Assembly (NCBI RefSeq): GCF_013004065.1
Contig: NZ_CP053084.1
Location: forward strand, 1,798,001-1,862,000
Source of the DNA: Limnobacter sp. SAORIC-580
GTDB taxonomy: Bacteria > Pseudomonadota > Gammaproteobacteria > Burkholderiales > Burkholderiaceae_B
Reading direction: 5' to 3'
Length of the DNA stretch: 64,000 nucleotides
Positions 60,725 to 64,000 of this stretch are shown one piece after another. Under the pieces are notes generated by a model. That model saw only the letters and a program-made list of their open reading frames with translations, ran no database searches and was not told where the DNA came from. Position 1 is the stretch's first letter. Every line of letters starts with the position of its first letter. The position numbers and the translations under genes are program-made.

Positions 60725-60761
60725 GTGTGCCACACATTCAAAGAAATTGACACAGTGTAAA
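60725..60761. promoter_or_regulatory. Operator-like repeats between TetR and GST-like copy 2
   Basis: GTGTG-C-CACAC (60725-60735) and the near-palindrome TTGACACAGTGTAAA (60747-60761) each contain ACAGTGT, and these are 30 bases apart (60722 and 60752), about three helical turns. They lie in the only space between the two divergent starts, so shared repression is likely. Confidence 0.55.
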
Positions 60762-60807
60762 TATTAATGTTTTAATCAATTATTCGAAACCCGCACACAA
60801 GGGTCAC

Positions 60808-61938
60808 ATGAGACAAACCTACACTCTGTATGGCTGGCACTTGTCCTATTTCACAGGCAAGGCGCTTTGCTATTTGCGCTATAAACAAGTTGACCATGTA
60901 CTCAAGGCAGTCAACCTGTTTACGTTGACCCGAACCATCAAGAAAAAAACCGGTGCGGCTGTAATGCCAGTGTTGAAAACTCCCTCAGGCGAATGGATAC
61001 AGGACACCAGCGAGATCATTGACTACATTGAGTCGCTGCATCACATGAACCCGGTGACACCCAATACCCCTGTACAGGAATTTGCCTCCACTTTACTGGA
61101 AGCTTGGGGCGATGAATGGTGGGTGCCAATTGCCATGCATACACGCTGGAACTACCCGGAAAATTTCGCCTTGTTTGAACAAGATGCGGGGAAAGCCTTG
61201 TTGCCATGGGCTCCTCGTTTTTTACAGAACAAAGCGGCTCAACGCCCGGCAAAAATGCTGCGTGGGATGTTGCCATTCGTTGGAATAGTACCCGAGCAAT
61301 ACAACACCATGAATGAATGGACAGTACACATGCTCGACGCATTGAACCGGCATTTCGAGCAGTTGCCATTTTTACTGGGCGAGCGCCCAAGCCTGGGCGA
61401 CTTCGGTTTGGTGGGCACCATGTATGGCCACCTGGGCCGTGACCCCTGGCCCAAACGCGAATTGATAGAACCAAGAACCCATTTGAATGCCTGGCTGGAA
61501 CGCATGAAAAACCCAGCGGTGCATGCCGACAAACTCCTGTTGGGCAACGATGAAATTCCTGCAAGCTTGAATCCGATTTTCAAATCGATCTTCGAAGAAT
61601 TCATACCAATGGTGGCACAGGTTGGCGAGTTGGCCACGCAGCATGCGCAGCAAAACGGATTGAATCAACGCCTGCCCCGACGCATTGGCGAAGTGACGAC
61701 CACCATGGGCGGAAAACCCTTCAAACGCGGCGCCCTTCCCTACATGATCTGGATGATGCAACGCGCCCTGGATTGCTATGCCCACATGGCAGACAGCGAC
61801 AAACACGATGTACGCACCTGGCTGAAACAACACAACGCGGAACATATTCTGCGCCTTAACCTGCCCCGTGTGGAGCGCAGGGCATTGACCGTGGCGGTGA
61901 CTGCATTGCCACCAAAACACATGGAGAAAGCAGCTTGA
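60808..61938 (+). CDS. GST-like protein, copy 2
   Basis: The 376-residue protein matches the layout of copy 1: YGWHLSYFTGKALCYLRYKQVDHVLKAVNL thioredoxin fold, then VMPVLKTPSGEWIQDTSEIIDYIE, a GDEWW motif and LGERPSLGDFGLVGTMYGHL in the C-terminal half. The two share the unusual length and this last block, so they are paralogues. It is followed by an SDR that starts inside its stop codon (TTGA). It may act in a two-enzyme conversion with the SDR. Confidence 0.85.
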   Translation: MRQTYTLYGWHLSYFTGKALCYLRYKQVDHVLKAVNLFTLTRTIKKKTGAAVMPVLKTPSGEWIQDTSEIIDYIESLHHMNPVTPNTPVQEFASTLLEAWGDEWWVPIAMHTRWNYPENFALFEQDAGKALLPWAPRFLQNKAAQRPAKMLRGMLPFVGIVPEQYNTMNEWTVHMLDALNRHFEQLPFLLGERPSLGDFGLVGTMYGHLGRDPWPKRELIEPRTHLNAWLERMKNPAVHADKLLLGNDEIPASLNPIFKSIFEEFIPMVAQVGELATQHAQQNGLNQRLPRRIGEVTTTMGGKPFKRGALPYMIWMMQRALDCYAHMADSDKHDVRTWLKQHNAEHILRLNLPRVERRALTVAVTALPPKHMEKAA

Positions 61939-62684
61939 GCAAAACAGTGGTTATCACAGGGGCCTCATCGGGTATTGGAAAAGCCTTGGCCCTTGAATTT
62001 GCACAACGGGGTTGCAACCTTGGCCTGGCTGCACGCAGGCTGGACAAACTTGACGCGCTGCGTGCCGAAATCGCACTGCTGCCTGGCTGCCAGAATTTAC
62101 AAGTCGAGATCATTGAACTTGATGTCAACAACACAAACGCTGTGGGGCCAGCATTGCACACCCTGTTCAGTCATTTAAACCAGGTTGATGTGGTCATCGT
62201 GAACGCTGGTGTAAACAAATTAACCGGCATAGGCAAGGGTCAGTTGAATGACGAGTTGGGATTGATGCAAACCAATTTGCTGGGCGCGATCGCCACCGTG
62301 AATGCTGCCGTAGAGTGGTTTAAACAAGCCGGTGGGGGTCATGTGGTGGGTATTTCCTCGCTGGCTTCGCTGACCCCTATTCCAAAGCAAGCTGCCTATT
62401 GTGCAACCAAAGCCGGATTCTCAATGTACCTGGATGCCGCAGCGATCGAACTGAAAAAATACAAAATCGATTTCACCAAAATTCTCCCAGGCTTTGTAAA
62501 AACCGAAATTGTGGATGACATGGACAAGTTTCCATTTTTGGTGTCAGCGGAACAGGCAGCCCGGGAAATGGTCAATCACATTGAGAAACGCCGCAGCGTG
62601 GGCGTGGTGCCGGGCTATCCCTGGAAGCTTTTGAAACCCCTCCTGGCCAATATGCCCACGGGTGTATGGCGTTACATAAAATGA
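61935..62684 (+). CDS. SDR-family oxidoreductase coupled to GST-like copy 2
   Basis: The 249-residue protein has TGASSGIG, the NAG motif (VIVNAGVNK), catalytic Ser in VGISSLAS and YCATKAGF (Tyr-x3-Lys), all canonical for classical SDRs. It starts at a TTG (61935) that overlaps the TGA of the GST-like gene, with GGAG upstream. Its likely role is an alcohol/ketone redox step on the product of the GST-like protein. The NADP/NAD preference is not clear. Confidence 0.9.
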   Translation: MSKTVVITGASSGIGKALALEFAQRGCNLGLAARRLDKLDALRAEIALLPGCQNLQVEIIELDVNNTNAVGPALHTLFSHLNQVDVVIVNAGVNKLTGIGKGQLNDELGLMQTNLLGAIATVNAAVEWFKQAGGGHVVGISSLASLTPIPKQAAYCATKAGFSMYLDAAAIELKKYKIDFTKILPGFVKTEIVDDMDKFPFLVSAEQAAREMVNHIEKRRSVGVVPGYPWKLLKPLLANMPTGVWRYIK

Positions 62685-62691
62685 ACAGGCC

Positions 62692-63495
62692 ATGAAACCC
62701 TCCTATTCCGTACTTGGATTCGTTGCAGTGGCCATTCTGATCGGCATTCTGGAATGGCGCAGCGGCGAGCAGGCAGCCAACAATGAACTGGTGGTGACCG
62801 AGGCACAACGTGCTTTCGTACGCGAGCAGGTCCTGCAAAGCGGCGCGCAGGCCATGGGTACTGCAAGCTACGAACAAGCCATGGCCACCTACATCGATGA
62901 AGAAATTCTTTACCGGGAAGGCTTGAAGTTGGGTTTGGAAAAAGACGATTTGATTGTAAAGCGTCGCGTCGTGCAAAAAATGCGCTTCCTGTTGGAGGAC
63001 ATGACTCCGATTGCCCCCCCCACCGAAGCGCAACTTCAAACCTGGCTGGATCAAAACGCACAACGCTATCAAACCGAGCAAACCATTGTGTTTGATCACC
63101 ATTTCTTTAGCCGCGGCAAACGTGGTGACGAAGCAATATATCAGGCAGGCCTTGCTCGCAACGACCTGCTTGCTGGCCAGCAAATCATTTCTGACCCCTT
63201 TCCCTTGCAAACAGGTTCTGAGTTACTGAGCCGGGAAAGAATCACCAAAGAATTTGGTGTTGCCACCAGTGACACAATTTTTGACTTGCCCCTTGGCGAG
63301 TGGTCGCAAGCGGTGCAATCGCCACTTGGGGTACACCTGTTCAAGGTGCACCAGAAAAATGCGGGCCGCACCATGACGCTTGAAGAAGCAGGCAATCAAC
63401 TTCGGTCCGACCTGATTGCAGCCCAACGTGAGGCGGTGAACGACGCAGGTCTGGCTGCCTTGCGCGCCACCTACACCATCAAGGAAGCACCATGA
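62692..63495 (+). CDS. Parvulin-type peptidyl-prolyl isomerase (PpiC/SurA-like), membrane-anchored
   Basis: The 267-residue protein begins with a hydrophobic segment (LGFVAVAILIGILEW) that acts as signal or anchor. It then has a helical chaperone-like part with GEQAANNELVVTEAQRAFVR and a degenerate parvulin domain (VFDHHFFSRGKRGDEAIY, LGEWSQAVQSPLGVHLFKV). Residues FDLPLGEWSQ...PLGVHLFKV are the conserved C-terminal half. It is eight bases after the SDR stop and overlaps the next gene by ATGA, so it is in the same operon. It may fold the HupE/UreJ-type or an exported partner. Confidence 0.82.
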   Translation: MKPSYSVLGFVAVAILIGILEWRSGEQAANNELVVTEAQRAFVREQVLQSGAQAMGTASYEQAMATYIDEEILYREGLKLGLEKDDLIVKRRVVQKMRFLLEDMTPIAPPTEAQLQTWLDQNAQRYQTEQTIVFDHHFFSRGKRGDEAIYQAGLARNDLLAGQQIISDPFPLQTGSELLSRERITKEFGVATSDTIFDLPLGEWSQAVQSPLGVHLFKVHQKNAGRTMTLEEAGNQLRSDLIAAQREAVNDAGLAALRATYTIKEAP

Positions 63496-64000
63496 ACAGG
63501 CTGCTTGTTGCATGGGCGCTCTGCATCGGTTTACTGGGTGCAGGAGAAAATGGCTACGCACATGAGATGGGTACTTCTGCATTGATTGTGCATGAAAGCG
63601 CCTCTGGAACTGGTCAGTTTGTATTCAAACGCACTGTGGGTTCAGACGACAAAATACCTCCGATTGATTTTCAATTTGCGCCAGTCTGTGAATTGCGCGA
63701 TGTCAGCACGGAGTGGGAAGGCAACACAGAACTGATACAACGCGGCAATTTCTTTTGCAGCAGCGCATTAGCTGAACATGAAATTATTGCAAACGGATTT
63801 ACCCGCCTTGCACCCGACCTCATTGTTCTTGCTAGCCCAAAGCAAGGTCAGCGTGTTCACGCAGTGTTGACACCGAAACAGGCCAGTATTTCATTGGGAA
63901 CCGACACCCAAAGAACACCGCCTCTGGAATATCTCAGCATCGGAATTGAACACATTGTGTTTGGTTTGGACCATGTATTGTTTGTTACTGGGCTTTACCT
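63492..64000 (+). CDS. HupE/UreJ-family membrane protein, 3' end cut by the window
   Basis: The frame starts with ATG at 63492, overlapping the isomerase stop, and stays open to the window end. The protein has a signal peptide (NRLLVAWALCIGLLGAGENGYA), an extracytoplasmic part with three cysteines (VCELRD, FFCSSA) and the HupE/UreJ motif LSIGIEHIVFGLDHVLFVTGLYL at its end, which opens the transmembrane domain. Known members carry nickel or cobalt, but this subfamily (large N-terminal domain) has no proven cargo. The gene continues beyond the window. Confidence 0.85.
   Translation, partial: MNRLLVAWALCIGLLGAGENGYAHEMGTSALIVHESASGTGQFVFKRTVGSDDKIPPIDFQFAPVCELRDVSTEWEGNTELIQRGNFFCSSALAEHEIIANGFTRLAPDLIVLASPKQGQRVHAVLTPKQASISLGTDTQRTPPLEYLSIGIEHIVFGLDHVLFVTGLY

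Overview
This 64 kb window reads as chromosomal DNA of a free-living proteobacterium, most probably a betaproteobacterium of the Burkholderiales. A Limnobacter-like organism is my guess from gene content and roughly 50% G+C by eye; no rRNA or housekeeping marker is present to prove it. Genes are dense, mostly on short operons with ATGA-type overlaps. I see no tRNA, rRNA or CRISPR array. Both ends cut a gene: a KefB/C-type antiporter at the left and a HupE/UreJ-type membrane protein at the right.

Layout. 0-10.4 kb: cation antiporter and MscS-like channel; a FeeM-like acyltransferase translationally coupled to a 7TM GGDEF/EAL protein; a saccharopine-dehydrogenase-like reductase; envelope lipoproteins; two small proteins behind a near-perfect Fur box. 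11-14.6 kb: a NarK-type nitrate/nitrite transporter with a sigma-54 promoter and a terminator in its leader, followed by a PP2C phosphatase/protein kinase fusion. 14.6-18.3 kb: divergent Tat-exported PhoD and PhoX phosphatases. 18.5-25.6 kb: hydrolase, a ParD-like/zeta toxin-antitoxin pair with its own operator, lipoproteins, a PHB-depolymerase-like esterase, a conserved protein and a small periplasmic protein. 25.6-29.6 kb: TonB-dependent receptor, repeat-bearing mini-lipoprotein and DUF4331 protein. 29.8-34.5 kb: YhhQ, NlpC/P60, AGCS symporter, a 42-residue Cys-rich protein missed by usual length cut-offs, and a Sel1-repeat protein.

34.5-55 kb is the catabolic part. A three-gene operon (HSL-type esterase, SDR, alpha/beta hydrolase) diverges from a PaaX-like regulator and a ferritin-like 'metal-dependent hydrolase'. 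Then come a FadL-type outer-membrane channel and an accessory block (about 40.8-55.05 kb) with IS3-family wreckage at both edges. The block holds a complete CYP153-type alkane hydroxylase operon (ferredoxin, P450, GMC alcohol dehydrogenase, ferredoxin reductase) divergent from an AraC regulator with paired direct-repeat sites. It also holds a second operon (PF10118-type enzyme, BtrH-like acyltransferase/protease, two hotdog thioesterases) driven by a consensus-like promoter whose spacer is filled by a palindromic operator, plus a TetR regulator and two hydrolases. FadL uptake, P450 terminal hydroxylation, alcohol oxidation and thioester handling suggest use of alkanes or other long aliphatic compounds.

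55-64 kb: a sulfatase with its formylglycine-generating enzyme; a 23-bp palindrome between it and a GST-like/TetR pair; a second GST-like paralogue with its own TetR and palindromes, an SDR, a parvulin-type isomerase and the start of HupE/UreJ. All functional names rest on motifs read by eye; none was checked by database search.
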